Shown here: positions 45,626-54,636 of the stretch, piece after piece
How the letters are laid out: the number at the start of each line of letters is the position of its first letter
Position numbering within the stretch: the first letter of the stretch is position 1
Source of the DNA: Pseudoalteromonas ostreae
GTDB lineage: Bacteria; Pseudomonadota; Gammaproteobacteria; Enterobacterales; Alteromonadaceae
Assembly: GCF_018069805.1 (NCBI RefSeq)
Contig: NZ_JAGPYN010000018.1
Coordinates: 1 to 64,000, forward strand
DNA length: 64,000 nt
Reading direction: 5' to 3'
The notes under the pieces: model-generated
Database searches by the model: none
What the model was told of the DNA's origin: nothing
Seen by the model: only the letters and a program-made list of their open reading frames with translations
Translations under genes and position numbers: made by a program

Positions 45626-47698
45626 ATGAAAAAAGTAACGCTTACCGCGGCAAGTATTGCACTTGCTTTGGGATTAGTCGGTTGCGGCGAACAACAAGAA
45701 CAAGCTAAAGCACCGGAAACGGTTGCTGTTAGCGCGCCGGCAGAACAACTCAATTCAGGTATTGAATTAGTAAATATGGACAAATCGGTCCGCGCTCAGG
45801 ATGATTTTTATTATCACGTAAATGGCCAATGGTTGGCGACGACTGAAATCCCGGGTGATAAATCAAATTATGGTTCGTTTTCACAGTTATATGATGATTC
45901 GCAAGCGGCAATGAAAACAGTGCTTGAAAAAGCAGCAGCAAATACAGCGGTTAAAGCTGGTACGGATGAATATAAGCTAGGTGCGTTCTTTAAGAGTTAC
46001 ATGAATAAAGCTAAGCGTGATGAATTAGGTATAACACCGCTAAATGGTCCGTTAACTGCTATTGATGGTGTTAAGAATAAGTCTGATTTAGTTACACTTA
46101 TGGCGCAAATACGTATTCAAGGTGGCGCGGTGCCATTTGGTTGGTATGTAAATAATGATGCTAAGAACTCGAGTGAAAATGCATTATATGCGTATCAATC
46201 AGGCCTTGGCTTACCGGATCGTGATTATTATTTAAAAGACGACGAAAAGTTCACTAAAATTCGTGCTGCGTACCAAGTTTACATTGCTGACGTTCTAAAA
46301 CGCGCAGGTGTAGAAAAAGCCGATGAAGCTGCTAAAGCAATTATTGCACTTGAAACCAGTATTGCTGATGCACAGTGGACGCGTGTTGAAAGTCGAGATG
46401 CTACAAAGTCTTATAATAAAATGAGCGTGAGTGATGCAAGTAAGCTAACAGGTGAGTTTGACCTTGCAGAATACTTCAAAGCGTCTGGTGTGAATGTAGC
46501 CGATATTATTGTTAGTCAGCCTAGCTACTTTGAAAAGTTTGCAGATATCTATAAAACAACAGATCTTGAAACGTGGCAACAATACCTTAAATTTCATTTA
46601 GTAAGTAACTACGCAGGTATATTAGATAAAGATCTGGTTGATTTAAACTTTAACTTTTACAGTACCACATTACGCGGCGTAAAAGAGCAAACTCCGCTTT
46701 GGAAACAAGCCGTTGATGCATCAAATGAAGTGTTAGGTGAAATTTTAGGAAAAGTGTACGTTAAAGACAATTTCCCGCCAGAAGCAAAAGCGCGCATGGA
46801 AGAGTTAGTTGATAACGTGATCAAAGGCTATGGCGTTGCAATTGAAAATCTTGAGTGGATGAGCCCTGAAACCAAGCTTGCTGCGAAAGAAAAGCTCGAC
46901 AAATTCACCCCAAAAATTGGCTATCCAGATAACTGGAAAGACTATTCACAGTTAAGCATTAATGCCGATGACTTAGTGGGTAACTATATTCGCCATAGTG
47001 AATGGGCTTATGCCGATATGATTGACAAGCTAGGTAAGCCAGTTGATCGTTCTGAATGGCACATGACACCACAAACAGTGAATGCTTATTATAACCCTGT
47101 GAATAACGAAATTGTGTTCCCAGCTGCAATATTACAACCACCATTTTTTAACTTAGAAGCCGATGATGCGGTTAACTACGGTGCAATTGGTGCGGTAATT
47201 GGTCACGAGTTAGGTCATGGTTTTGATGACCAAGGTGCTAAGTATGATGGTGATGGTAATTTACGTGATTGGTGGAGCGAGTCAGACCTTAAACAGTTTG
47301 AGGCGCGTACTGGTCAGTTAGTTGCACAGTATAACGAGTATCAACCATTTGCAGATGCCAGCGTTAATGGACAATTGACCTTAGGTGAGAATATTGGCGA
47401 TTTAGGCGGCCTAACGGTTGCTTTCACTGCTTATCAGTTATCGCTAGGTGGCGATAAAGCCCCTGTGATTGATGGTTATACGGGTGATCAGCGCTTCTTT
47501 ATGGGTTGGTCGCAAATTTGGCGTCGTAAATATCGTGACGAAGAGTTACGTAACCGCCTAATGACAGATCCGCATTCACCAAGTCACTACCGCGTGATTG
47601 GTATTTTGTCGAATATGCCTGAGTTTTATCAAGCATTTGACGTTAAGGATGGCGACGAAATGTACATAAAACCAGCTGAACGCGTAAAAATTTGGTAA
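45626..47698 (+). CDS. M13-family metallopeptidase lipoprotein (PepO/neprilysin-like)
   Basis: This 690-residue endopeptidase is exported and lipid-anchored: the lipobox LVGC gives C20. The N-terminal peptidase M13 domain (DDFYYHVNGQWLATTEIP) precedes the catalytic domain with NAYYNPVNNEIVFPAAI, HELGH zinc site (H527, H531) and the downstream ENIGDLGG glutamate motif. The C-terminus ends with the family's VKIW. It should degrade peptides in the periplasm or at the surface. It is a single gene with a perfect terminator behind it. Upstream is an ACATG-GAA-CATGT palindrome at about 45,528 that could be an operator. Confidence 0.94.
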   Translation: MKKVTLTAASIALALGLVGCGEQQEQAKAPETVAVSAPAEQLNSGIELVNMDKSVRAQDDFYYHVNGQWLATTEIPGDKSNYGSFSQLYDDSQAAMKTVLEKAAANTAVKAGTDEYKLGAFFKSYMNKAKRDELGITPLNGPLTAIDGVKNKSDLVTLMAQIRIQGGAVPFGWYVNNDAKNSSENALYAYQSGLGLPDRDYYLKDDEKFTKIRAAYQVYIADVLKRAGVEKADEAAKAIIALETSIADAQWTRVESRDATKSYNKMSVSDASKLTGEFDLAEYFKASGVNVADIIVSQPSYFEKFADIYKTTDLETWQQYLKFHLVSNYAGILDKDLVDLNFNFYSTTLRGVKEQTPLWKQAVDASNEVLGEILGKVYVKDNFPPEAKARMEELVDNVIKGYGVAIENLEWMSPETKLAAKEKLDKFTPKIGYPDNWKDYSQLSINADDLVGNYIRHSEWAYADMIDKLGKPVDRSEWHMTPQTVNAYYNPVNNEIVFPAAILQPPFFNLEADDAVNYGAIGAVIGHELGHGFDDQGAKYDGDGNLRDWWSESDLKQFEARTGQLVAQYNEYQPFADASVNGQLTLGENIGDLGGLTVAFTAYQLSLGGDKAPVIDGYTGDQRFFMGWSQIWRRKYRDEELRNRLMTDPHSPSHYRVIGILSNMPEFYQAFDVKDGDEMYIKPAERVKIW

Positions 47699-47723
47699 TT
47701 AATTTTTATTAGTTTGATGATTA

Positions 47724-47751
47724 AACGGTGGCTTAGGCCACCGTTTTTTTT
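47724..47751 (+). terminator. Rho-independent terminator of the M13 peptidase
   Basis: Nine-base arms AACGGTGGC and GCCACCGTT around a TTAG loop, followed by eight Ts (with the stem's last two). Strong and unambiguous. Confidence 0.95.
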
Positions 47752-47811
47752 GAAGGAAGCAAAAGGGTTAAAGAGAAGGCTTCTAGGTATTTAGGTGCTA
47801 GAGTCGGCGGG

Positions 47812-47828
47812 GCTTTATGCAGCGTAGT
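47812..47828. repeat. Degenerate GGCGGGGCTTTATGCAGCG repeat
   Basis: A worn copy of the dispersed repeat, next to CTAGG words at 47,781-47,802, in the gap before the nucleotidyltransferase gene. Confidence 0.45.
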
Positions 47829-47908
47829 TAAGGTTGTTTTGTGTTTGTCTAGATCTCACCTTTAAAACTGGTAAACTCGGCTTTAATATACGTTAAAGCT
47901 GATTAAAA

Positions 47909-48784
47909 ATGAAAAAACATCATCTAAGTTTAGTCGTCCTCGCGGGTGGCTTGGGCACTCGCTTTGGTGGCAATAAGCAAATTGCTGAGATTGCCGGGTT
48001 GGGTTGCACCATTATGGAGTTGAGTATTGCTGATGCTGTAGCAGCAGGAGTAACCCAGGTTGTATTAGTGGTTAATAAAGCGGTGCGCAGTGAGATAGAG
48101 CAAGTCATTTTACCGCGACTTCCAACAGGTATAGATGTTGTACTTGTGGAGCAAAGTATTGATTTAGTGCCTGAGCAATTTCAAACTTTGGTGCAACAAC
48201 GAGAAAAACCTTGGGGCACCGGGCATGCTTTATTGTGCGCCAAAAAGTATGTTCATAACCCCGCTATAGTGATAACAGCGGATGATTACTATGGCGCGTC
48301 GTCATTTATATTACTTGCCGATCATTTTAAAAATCACAATAGTTGGGCTATGGTTGGTTATCCAATTATTGATACCTTATCAGAGCAAGGCGGCGTAAAT
48401 CGTGGTGTATGCCAAGTTAACAATAACCAATTAATTGATGTTGTTGAGTATTTAAATATACAAAAAGAAAGCACGCAAATAGTAGGTGATAACCCACATG
48501 GCTACCGCGAGGAAATCGCTGCAGATGCATTGGGTTCTATGAGTTTCTGGGCCATTACACCTACGCTATTTGGCTTTCTTGAAGCAGGTTTTATTGAGTT
48601 CCTGCAAAAATATGACAACGGTGTCAAAATGGAGTATTATTTACCAGATCAAATTCAACAAGCGATCACATTTAATCAACAAATAGTTACTATTTATACT
48701 GCTAAAGAGTCATGGTATGGAGTAACTTATAAATCAGAATTACAGGATGTTGCAGGTAAATTATATGAATTACGTCGTGGATGA
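47909..48784 (+). CDS. Sugar-nucleotidyltransferase-like protein (NTP_transferase fold)
   Basis: This 291-residue protein begins LVVLAGGLGTRFGGNKQIAEI, the G-X-G-T-R-F-G nucleotide-binding signature of nucleotidyltransferases, and has GTGHALLCAKKYV and ITADDYYGASSF for substrate and metal binding. It is not MobA, RmlA or GalU in detail. Its partner kinase overlaps its 3' end by 20 bp, and a GH109-like gene follows. I infer that it forms UDP- (or other NDP-) HexNAc from the sugar-1-phosphate made by the kinase. The substrate is not proven by sequence. Confidence 0.75.
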   Translation: MKKHHLSLVVLAGGLGTRFGGNKQIAEIAGLGCTIMELSIADAVAAGVTQVVLVVNKAVRSEIEQVILPRLPTGIDVVLVEQSIDLVPEQFQTLVQQREKPWGTGHALLCAKKYVHNPAIVITADDYYGASSFILLADHFKNHNSWAMVGYPIIDTLSEQGGVNRGVCQVNNNQLIDVVEYLNIQKESTQIVGDNPHGYREEIAADALGSMSFWAITPTLFGFLEAGFIEFLQKYDNGVKMEYYLPDQIQQAITFNQQIVTIYTAKESWYGVTYKSELQDVAGKLYELRRG

Positions 48785-49907
48785 ACCAGCCCCGATCTTG
48801 CCTTTTTCTGGGCACAACAAAAGCGAAGTAAGTATGAAGTCAAATTCCATAGCGGTTTACTTGTCGGAAAGTTTTGGCCTTGGCAATGAAAAAGTCAGTA
48901 TGAAACCAATTGGTAGTGGTCATATTAATACCACTATGTTGTTAACGGCGCCAAAAAAATCATTGGTAGTGCAAAAGTTAAATACTGAGGTTTTTCCTGA
49001 GCCTGATATGCTGGTAAAAAATGCCCGTTTAATTGAACGGCATTTAACTAAAAAACATCAATCTGGTGACTATGATTTAGCAATCATCCGCCATGTTCCT
49101 ACAGTTGAAAATAATTATTTAGTTGATTGTGATAATGGTGTTTGGCGCGCACTCGAATTTATTGGCGGCAGTTACAGTGAAGATGTAGTTTTAAATACTT
49201 CACAAGCGCAAACTGCAGCCAATGCATTTGGTCAATTTGCTGTTGCTTTAGAAGATTTTGATGCCAAGCAACTACATCATGTTATTCCTGATTTTCATAA
49301 TTTAGCAATGCGCGCTGAAAAGCTCAAAGCTGTGGTTGCAAAAGATCCACAGCAACGCTTAGCCAGCTGCCAAGCTGACGTTGATTTTTGTTTCGCGCAA
49401 TTTGGCTTAATTGATGAGCTTAAAGCATTGACGGGCATTGTGCCGGTTCGACCATGTCATAATGATACTAAAATTAATAATATGCTGTTTTGTAATACAT
49501 CAAATGATGCCAAAGCAGTGATTGATTTAGATACCTGTATGCCTGGTTATTGGTTGTATGATTTTGGTGATATGGTGCGTACTTTTTGCTCTCCTGAACA
49601 AGAAGATTCAACAGATTTAGCTAATGTATGTGTGCGTGAAGAAATTTTTGCAGCGGTAGTTAAAGGTTATGTAGAGCCTTTGAAAGACTTGATTACCGAG
49701 CAAGAAAAACAAAGTTTTTGGTTAGGCACGAAAGTAATGACCTTTATGATTGGCCTACGTTTTTTAACGGATTACATTGATGGTGATCATTATTTTTCAA
49801 TCAAGCATGCTAACCATAACTTAGAACGTGCGCAAAATCAGTTTGCTTTATATCGTGATATTCTCGCAAAAAAAAACACGCTTAAAGCTATTTTAAGAGA
49901 TGTGTGA
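48765..49907 (+). CDS. Phosphotransferase, NahK-like sugar 1-kinase (APH family)
   Basis: This ~380-residue APH-fold protein resembles N-acetylhexosamine 1-kinases. It has an N-terminal GSGHINTTMLLTAP, LVVQKLNTEVFPEPD, the catalytic HNDTKINNMLF (HxDxKxxN) and metal-binding VIDLDTCMPGYWLYDFGD. These agree with NahK-type enzymes that phosphorylate GlcNAc/GalNAc at C1. The start ATG 48,765 has an AGG 8 nt upstream and overlaps the gene before; ATG 48,834 is an alternative. Adjacent genes suggest a salvage route for amino sugars. Confidence 0.8.
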   Translation: MNYVVDEPAPILPFSGHNKSEVSMKSNSIAVYLSESFGLGNEKVSMKPIGSGHINTTMLLTAPKKSLVVQKLNTEVFPEPDMLVKNARLIERHLTKKHQSGDYDLAIIRHVPTVENNYLVDCDNGVWRALEFIGGSYSEDVVLNTSQAQTAANAFGQFAVALEDFDAKQLHHVIPDFHNLAMRAEKLKAVVAKDPQQRLASCQADVDFCFAQFGLIDELKALTGIVPVRPCHNDTKINNMLFCNTSNDAKAVIDLDTCMPGYWLYDFGDMVRTFCSPEQEDSTDLANVCVREEIFAAVVKGYVEPLKDLITEQEKQSFWLGTKVMTFMIGLRFLTDYIDGDHYFSIKHANHNLERAQNQFALYRDILAKKNTLKAILRDV

Positions 49908-50216
49908 TTTTTTAAGTTAAAGGGCTAGCTGCTAGGTCGTAGGTTTTAGGGGGAAGTGAAATATCTTCTCACTAACACTCATTCACTTCTCTTTGTACAA
50001 AAATAGTTTTCGTAGGAGCCTGCTTTAGCCGCGAACGAAAGATTTATAAAATTCATGGCTAAAGCCATTTCCTACATCGTCGATTGAGGTTGGTTAAATA
50101 CCAAGAGTTAAGGTTAATTCTAACCCCTTCCTTTCCTATGCTATCCATCCCCATCTGCTTTACCTCCCAAGCTGTTTTAGGTAAGTTAAAACTAGATTAG
50201 TTCTAGGATAATAATA
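49908..50216. other. Repeat-bearing gap before the GH109-like gene
   Basis: These 309 bp hold CTAGCTGCTAGG words (49,924-49,945), the composite repeat copy B (50,011-50,076) and an A/T-rich leader. No gene or clear promoter is visible. Confidence 0.5.
50011..50076. repeat. Composite palindromic repeat element, copy B
   Basis: CGTAGGAGCCTGCTTTAGCCGCG, a short spacer, then TTTATAAAATTCATGGCTAAAGCCATTTCCTAC. The 30 bp before it (CTCTTTGTACAAAAATAG) resemble those before copy C (CTCTTTGTGCAAAATG), so the repeated unit extends upstream. Confidence 0.85.
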
Positions 50217-51587
50217 ATGAAGCAGTTTAATCGTCGAGATTTTTTAAAAGCCGCGAGTGCTACGGCAGCGGCTAGTGTGATTTCAGGGTGTGCCACGGGG
50301 ACTCAAAGTGGCGTTATTACTCCCCCAGCGCAAGGGCGCTCTGTAATTGACCTTGTCGCGCCAAAAATGGATGTAGTACGGGTTGGATTTATTGGCTTAG
50401 GGCAGCGTGGTTTTGGCCACGTAAAGCGCATGAGTCATATTGCTGGTACAGAAATTAAAGCAATATGTGATAGCCATGACGAAGTATTACAGCGTTCAGC
50501 TAACTACCTCACTGACAAAGGGTTGACTAAGCCTGCACTTTATACTGGCGCCGATAATGCCTATCAAGCAATGCTTAATCGCGATGATATTGATATTGTG
50601 ATTATTTCTACACCATGGTCGTGGCATGCACCGATGGCAATCGATACCATGAATAGTGGCAAGCATGCTTTTGTTGAAGTGCCGTTAGCATTGACGGTTG
50701 AAGAAATGTGGCAACTAGTTGATACCGCTGAGCGTACGCAAAAGAACTGTATGATGATGGAAAATGTCAACTATGGTCGTGATGAGTTAATGGTATTGAA
50801 TATGGTTCGCCAAGGCGTGTTTGGTGAGCTGTTACATGGTGAGGCGGCGTATATTCATGAATTACGTTGGCAAATGAAAGAAGTTGAGCATAAAACTGGC
50901 TCTTGGCGTACCGCTTGGCATGCAAAACGAAACGGTAATTTGTATCCAACGCACGGTTTAGGTCCTGTGTCACAATATATGAATATTAATCGCGGCGATC
51001 GATTTGATTTTTTAACCTCGGTGAGTTCACCAGCACTGGGCCGTAGCGCCTATGCAAAGAAAGAATTTCCAGCCGATCATCAACGTAATCAGCTTAATTA
51101 TATTGCTGGCGATATGAATACCACGCTTATCAAAACAGTAAAAGGGCGCAGTATTATGGTTCAACATGATACCACTACGCCACGCCCGTACTCGCGCCAT
51201 AATTTAATTCAAGGCACTAATGGTGTGTTTGCTGGTTTTCCAAATCGTATTGCGCTGGAGGATGGTGGTTCGAAAAGTTTTCATGAGTGGGATTATGAAA
51301 TGGCTGATTGGTATAAAAAATACGACCACCCACTGTGGACCAAAATGGGCGAAGAGGCAGAGCGTAACGGCGGCCATGGCGGCATGGACTTCTTAATGTT
51401 CTGGCGGATGATTTATTGTTTACGCAATGGCGAGGCGCTTGATCAAGATGTTTACGACGGCGCTGCTTGGTCTGTTATATCGCCGCTGTCGGCACAGTCA
51501 GTTAGTAATCGTAGTGCGTCAATTGATATTCCCGACTTTACTCGTGGTGCATGGCAAAGTGCCAAACCGCTAGGAATTGTAGGTTAA
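50217..51587 (+). CDS. Gfo/Idh/MocA-family protein, GH109-like (alpha-N-acetylgalactosaminidase type)
   Basis: This 456-residue protein has a twin-arginine start (RR at 6-7, NRRDFLK) and a lipobox ISGC at C25, so it is probably a Tat-exported lipoprotein. The Rossmann domain ([19 protein letters not shown]) binds [17 protein letters not shown] and [16 protein letters not shown], with [20 protein letters not shown] near the C-terminus, match GH109 glycosidases, which use bound NAD+ to cleave alpha-GalNAc. Placed after a kinase and a nucleotidyltransferase, it may release GalNAc for salvage. Other Gfo/Idh/MocA reactions cannot be excluded. Confidence 0.85.
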   Translation: MKQFNRRDFLKAASATAAASVISGCATGTQSGVITPPAQGRSVIDLVAPKMDVVRVGFIGLGQRGFGHVKRMSHIAGTEIKAICDSHDEVLQRSANYLTDKGLTKPALYTGADNAYQAMLNRDDIDIVIISTPWSWHAPMAIDTMNSGKHAFVEVPLALTVEEMWQLVDTAERTQKNCMMMENVNYGRDELMVLNMVRQGVFGELLHGEAAYIHELRWQMKEVEHKTGSWRTAWHAKRNGNLYPTHGLGPVSQYMNINRGDRFDFLTSVSSPALGRSAYAKKEFPADHQRNQLNYIAGDMNTTLIKTVKGRSIMVQHDTTTPRPYSRHNLIQGTNGVFAGFPNRIALEDGGSKSFHEWDYEMADWYKKYDHPLWTKMGEEAERNGGHGGMDFLMFWRMIYCLRNGEALDQDVYDGAAWSVISPLSAQSVSNRSASIDIPDFTRGAWQSAKPLGIVG

Positions 51588-51770
51588 ACTATAAGAGCTG
51601 CGCGAGGTGCCGTGGTTAAGTAATTCCGCCTACGGGGTGGCATCGGTGTTTAAAGTTATTAATGAGGGGATTTGAAGAGGTTACTGATCAATAAATGGTA
51701 ACTGCCTATAAATAGCGGGGGTTTACATCCAGACTGTATATAGGCAATTTATTACTAAACTAAATGTAGT

Positions 51771-52298
51771 TTAGCGCATGATGCTTTCTTTAAGATATTG
51801 AAATAGCTCTTTATAGCCTTTAGCTGGCTTTTCAATTTTTACTTCTTTTGCTGCATTACGCACCAATTGACGTAATTTTTGACGGTCAATAGTCGGGTAT
51901 TGCTCAATGGTTTCATTCACTAAATCATCACCTTGGGCAATTAAATCATCGCGTAATTGCTCAATCTTTTTAATCATCACTTCGGCTTGATTATTTTTAT
52001 TCAGCATAATGTCGATAATAGCGTTGATCTCATCGATATTCTCAACGGTACGCAACGTTTTTGCGATGTAATTTAAGTGACGACGATATGCATCACTTTT
52101 GTTACTGATTTTGTCTGCAACAACCATTGCCGCTTTTAAATCGTCATTTAAGGGTAAGCGCTCGCGCTGTTTTTTCCCCATTTTGGCAATTTCAGCACCT
52201 AACTGATGAAACTCTTGCGCTTCGCGCTTTAGCTCACTTTTTGATATATAGATAATTTCTTCTTCAATTTCAGCAGGCTTGCCTTTTTTCTTCGCCAT
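51771..52298 (-). CDS. yjgA: Ribosome-associated protein YjgA / DarP
   Basis: This 175-residue basic and acidic helical protein matches DUF615/YjgA (DarP), which aids late 50S subunit maturation. It has EIIYISKSELKREAQEFHQLG, INAIIDIMLNKNNQ and the C-terminal RQKLRQLVRNAAKEVKIEKP and KGYKELFQYLKE. Length agrees with E. coli YjgA (183). It is divergent from pmbA, as in most gammaproteobacteria (yjgA-pmbA pair). Confidence 0.93.
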   Translation of the reverse strand: MAKKKGKPAEIEEEIIYISKSELKREAQEFHQLGAEIAKMGKKQRERLPLNDDLKAAMVVADKISNKSDAYRRHLNYIAKTLRTVENIDEINAIIDIMLNKNNQAEVMIKKIEQLRDDLIAQGDDLVNETIEQYPTIDRQKLRQLVRNAAKEVKIEKPAKGYKELFQYLKESIMR

Positions 52299-52443
52299 GG
52301 GGTACTCATATGATAACGTTAACTGTAGTCATTATACGTGATTCTTTTAATGATTAATATTAGCTGATGCAATGCAGTGAGTGTGTTAGCATTTAAGTAT
52401 TATGATTGCGCATGCAAAACGCTCCAAGCTCAGGACTAAAAAT

Positions 52444-53793
52444 ATGAAAAGCCAACAGCAAGATCCTATTTATACTCAAATTTCTCAAATAAAAGATGCC
52501 GTTGCAGAGGTTTTAGAACACGCGAAAAAACTCGGTGCTACTGGCGCTGAAGCGGCGATGTCGAGCACCTCAGGTTTATCAGTTAGTACCCGCATGGGTG
52601 AAGTCGAGACCATTGAATTTAACCAAGATGGTGGGCTGGGGATCAGTGTGTACGTTGGTAATCACAAAGGCTCTGCGTCAACAGCTGATTTAAACCCCAA
52701 AACACTGCGTACAGTGGTAGAGAAAGCCATTGATATCGCCAAGTTTACCTCAGATGATCCACATAATGGCGTAGCCGATAAAGACCTACTTGAATTTGCT
52801 CCGCTTGATTTGGATTTATACCACCCGTGGGATGTCAGCCCTGAGCAGGGCATTGAATTGTGTCATGCTGCAGAGCAAGCGGCGCTTAATGCCGATGCGC
52901 GTATTGTTAATTCAGATGGCGCCAGTTTTTCATCGCATCAAGGTTTACGCGTGTATGGTAATAGCCATGGCCTTATCACTGGTTACCCGCGTACTCGCCA
53001 CAGCATTAGTACTATGGTGATTGGTAAAGATGGTGAGCAAATGCAGCGGGATTCAGCTTATACCGTAGCGCGAGACCAAGCTGGTTTGAAAGATGCAGCG
53101 GCAGTAGGTTTAGAGGCTGCGAGTGAAACCCTTGCTAAGCTCAATAGCAAAAAATTAGGTACCATGAAAGTCCCAGTTGTTTTTCGTGCAGATATCGCTA
53201 ATTCATTGTTTGGTCACTTGGTGTCTGCAATAGGGGGTGGTGCGCTGTATCGTAAATCGAGCTTTTTGCTGGATAGCCTTGGCACGCAAGTATTTAATAA
53301 GTGCGTTAATATTTCAGAGCGCCCGCATATTTTAAAAGGTTTAGCGTCTTCACCATTTGATAGTGAAGGGGTAAAAACCATCGACCGTGAAATCATTCAA
53401 GGCGGTGATCTGCAAACTTACTTATTAGCGAGCTACGCAGCCAGAAAAATGAATATGACACCTACCGGTCATGCTGGTGGTATTCATAACTGGTTAGTAG
53501 AACAAACTCATGCTGACTTAGCTGCGTTGTTAAAAACGATGGGTACGGGTTTATTGGTCACCGAATTGATGGGCCAAGGCGTTAATACCGTAACAGGTGA
53601 TTACTCGCGTGGTGCTGCCGGTTTTTGGGTTGAAAATGGCGAAATACAATATCCTGTAAGCGAAATAACCATTGCCGGTAAGTTGCAAGATATGTTTAAA
53701 GGTATTAGCGGCATCGGTGGTGACATAGAGCGTCGTGGTGGTATTCAAACCGGTTCGGTATTGATTGAACAAATGCAGATTGCGGGAAGTTAG
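52444..53793 (+). CDS. pmbA: Metalloprotease PmbA (TldE)
   Basis: This 449-residue protein is the TldE/PmbA partner of TldD, a heterodimeric protease that processes microcins and degrades CcdA. It has GAEAAMSSTSGLSVSTRMGE, QDGGLGISVYVGN, NSDGASFS, GHAGGIHNWLVE, LMGQGVNTVTGDYSRGAAGFWVENG and the end GDIERRGGIQTGSVLIEQM, named by GDIERRGG and SVLIEQM. E. coli PmbA is 450 aa. I chose ATG 52,444 after an AGGA site instead of the longer frame from 52,402. Confidence 0.94.
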   Translation: MKSQQQDPIYTQISQIKDAVAEVLEHAKKLGATGAEAAMSSTSGLSVSTRMGEVETIEFNQDGGLGISVYVGNHKGSASTADLNPKTLRTVVEKAIDIAKFTSDDPHNGVADKDLLEFAPLDLDLYHPWDVSPEQGIELCHAAEQAALNADARIVNSDGASFSSHQGLRVYGNSHGLITGYPRTRHSISTMVIGKDGEQMQRDSAYTVARDQAGLKDAAAVGLEAASETLAKLNSKKLGTMKVPVVFRADIANSLFGHLVSAIGGGALYRKSSFLLDSLGTQVFNKCVNISERPHILKGLASSPFDSEGVKTIDREIIQGGDLQTYLLASYAARKMNMTPTGHAGGIHNWLVEQTHADLAALLKTMGTGLLVTELMGQGVNTVTGDYSRGAAGFWVENGEIQYPVSEITIAGKLQDMFKGISGIGGDIERRGGIQTGSVLIEQMQIAGS

Positions 53794-53842
53794 GTTAAAG
53801 TCATAAGCTATAAGTTTTAAGTTTTGATCGGTGTTTTAATTT

Positions 53843-53873
53843 GCGTAGGCGCGGCTTTATGCCGCGCCTACGC
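53843..53873. repeat. Best-preserved palindromic repeat, 13-bp perfect arms
   Basis: GCGTAGGCGCGGC and GCCGCGCCTACGC flank TTTAT. It is the clearest example of the family's stem and could serve as an mRNA-stabilising or termination stem for pmbA. Confidence 0.9.
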
Positions 53874-53905
53874 AGGAAAGGTTAAAGATGCTAGGGAATA
53901 TGCTT

Positions 53906-53931
53906 TTGTAGGTCGGGCTTTAGCCTGAAAA
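53906..53931. repeat. Half copy of the dispersed repeat
   Basis: TGTAGGTCGGGCTTTAGCCTGA is a variant with a GTCGGGCTTTAGCC inner stem. A CTAGGG word precedes it by ten bases. Confidence 0.6.
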
Positions 53932-53996
53932 AAGTAAAATATTAATTTTTTGGTTTCTCATTTACCCTCATTGTTTTCTCTTTGTGCAAAATGTTT

Positions 53997-54055
53997 ATAG
54001 GTGCGGGTTTATGCCGCGCGGTTAATAAAATGCATGGCTAAAGCCATTTCCTACG
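53997..54055. repeat. Composite palindromic repeat element, copy C
   Basis: ATAGGTGCGGGTTTATGCCGCGCGG, then TTAATAAAATGCATGGCTAAAGCCATTTCCTACG. Shares both halves and the upstream flank with copy B. Confidence 0.8.
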
Positions 54056-54156
54056 TGGTTTGCATCGGTGTGTTAATTTTTTATAAAAAACACTTTACCT
54101 CAACGTTACTTGAGGTTTTATTGTGACTTTAATTACTTAAATAAAGGAAACTAATT

Positions 54157-54573
54157 ATGTATTTAGAGCACGTAAATCTGGTAGTTGATGATGTTGAAGC
54201 TATGCTGCACTTTTATAAGGCGGCTTTTCCGTACTGGTCTATAAGAAGCCAAGGCGAAGGGGAGTGGTACGGTAAACCACGAAAATGGTTACATTTTGGC
54301 GATGATTTCCAGTATTTAGCATTAAGTGATCATGGTGAACAACACAACCGTGACATAACCGGACATCAAGTTGGCTTAGCGCACTTTGCTTATGTTACGA
54401 ATAATATTGCTGCAGTAATTTCGCGTTTAGAAAGCGCTGGTTACAGTATTGATCAGCCAGGTGCGGTAAATCCATTTCGTAAAAATGTGTATTTTATTGA
54501 CCCCGCAGGGTTTGAAATAGAGTTTGTTGAATATTTAAGTGATATTCCTAGTGAGCGTAATAATGATTTATAA
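54157..54573 (+). CDS. VOC-family (glyoxalase/dioxygenase fold) protein
   Basis: This 138-residue single-domain protein has the glyoxalase-fold start MYLEHVNLVVDDVEAMLHFYKAAF and later LAHFAYVTNN and FRKNVYFIDPAGFEIEFVEYLS. Metal-ligand positions are plausible (H5, H96-type His, and E in FEIEFVEY). VOC proteins range over isomerases, dioxygenases and resistance proteins; nothing here identifies the substrate. It is a single gene closed by a hairpin shared with the convergent gene. Confidence 0.85.
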   Translation: MYLEHVNLVVDDVEAMLHFYKAAFPYWSIRSQGEGEWYGKPRKWLHFGDDFQYLALSDHGEQHNRDITGHQVGLAHFAYVTNNIAAVISRLESAGYSIDQPGAVNPFRKNVYFIDPAGFEIEFVEYLSDIPSERNNDL

Positions 54574-54591
54574 CATTAGTTTCGCGTCAGT

Positions 54592-54619
54592 AAGCTTAAC
54601 GCCTGACGGTGTTAAGCTT
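54592..54619. terminator. Bidirectional terminator-like hairpin
   Basis: AAGCTTAAC and GTTAAGCTT arms with a 10-nt loop lie between two convergent genes. CGTCAG/CTGACG words form an alternative stem across it. The T-tract is short (TTTAACTGTGTTTT). Confidence 0.6.
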
Positions 54620-54636
54620 TAACTGTGTTTTATCCA

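Larger units (their letters stand above)
53794..54156. other. Repeat-filled gap between pmbA and the VOC gene
   Basis: These 363 bp have no gene. They hold a perfect long-stem repeat (53,843-53,873), a worn half copy (53,906-53,931) and composite copy C (53,997-54,055). The last 70 bp are A/T-rich with a ribosome binding site AAAGGA before the VOC start. Confidence 0.6.
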
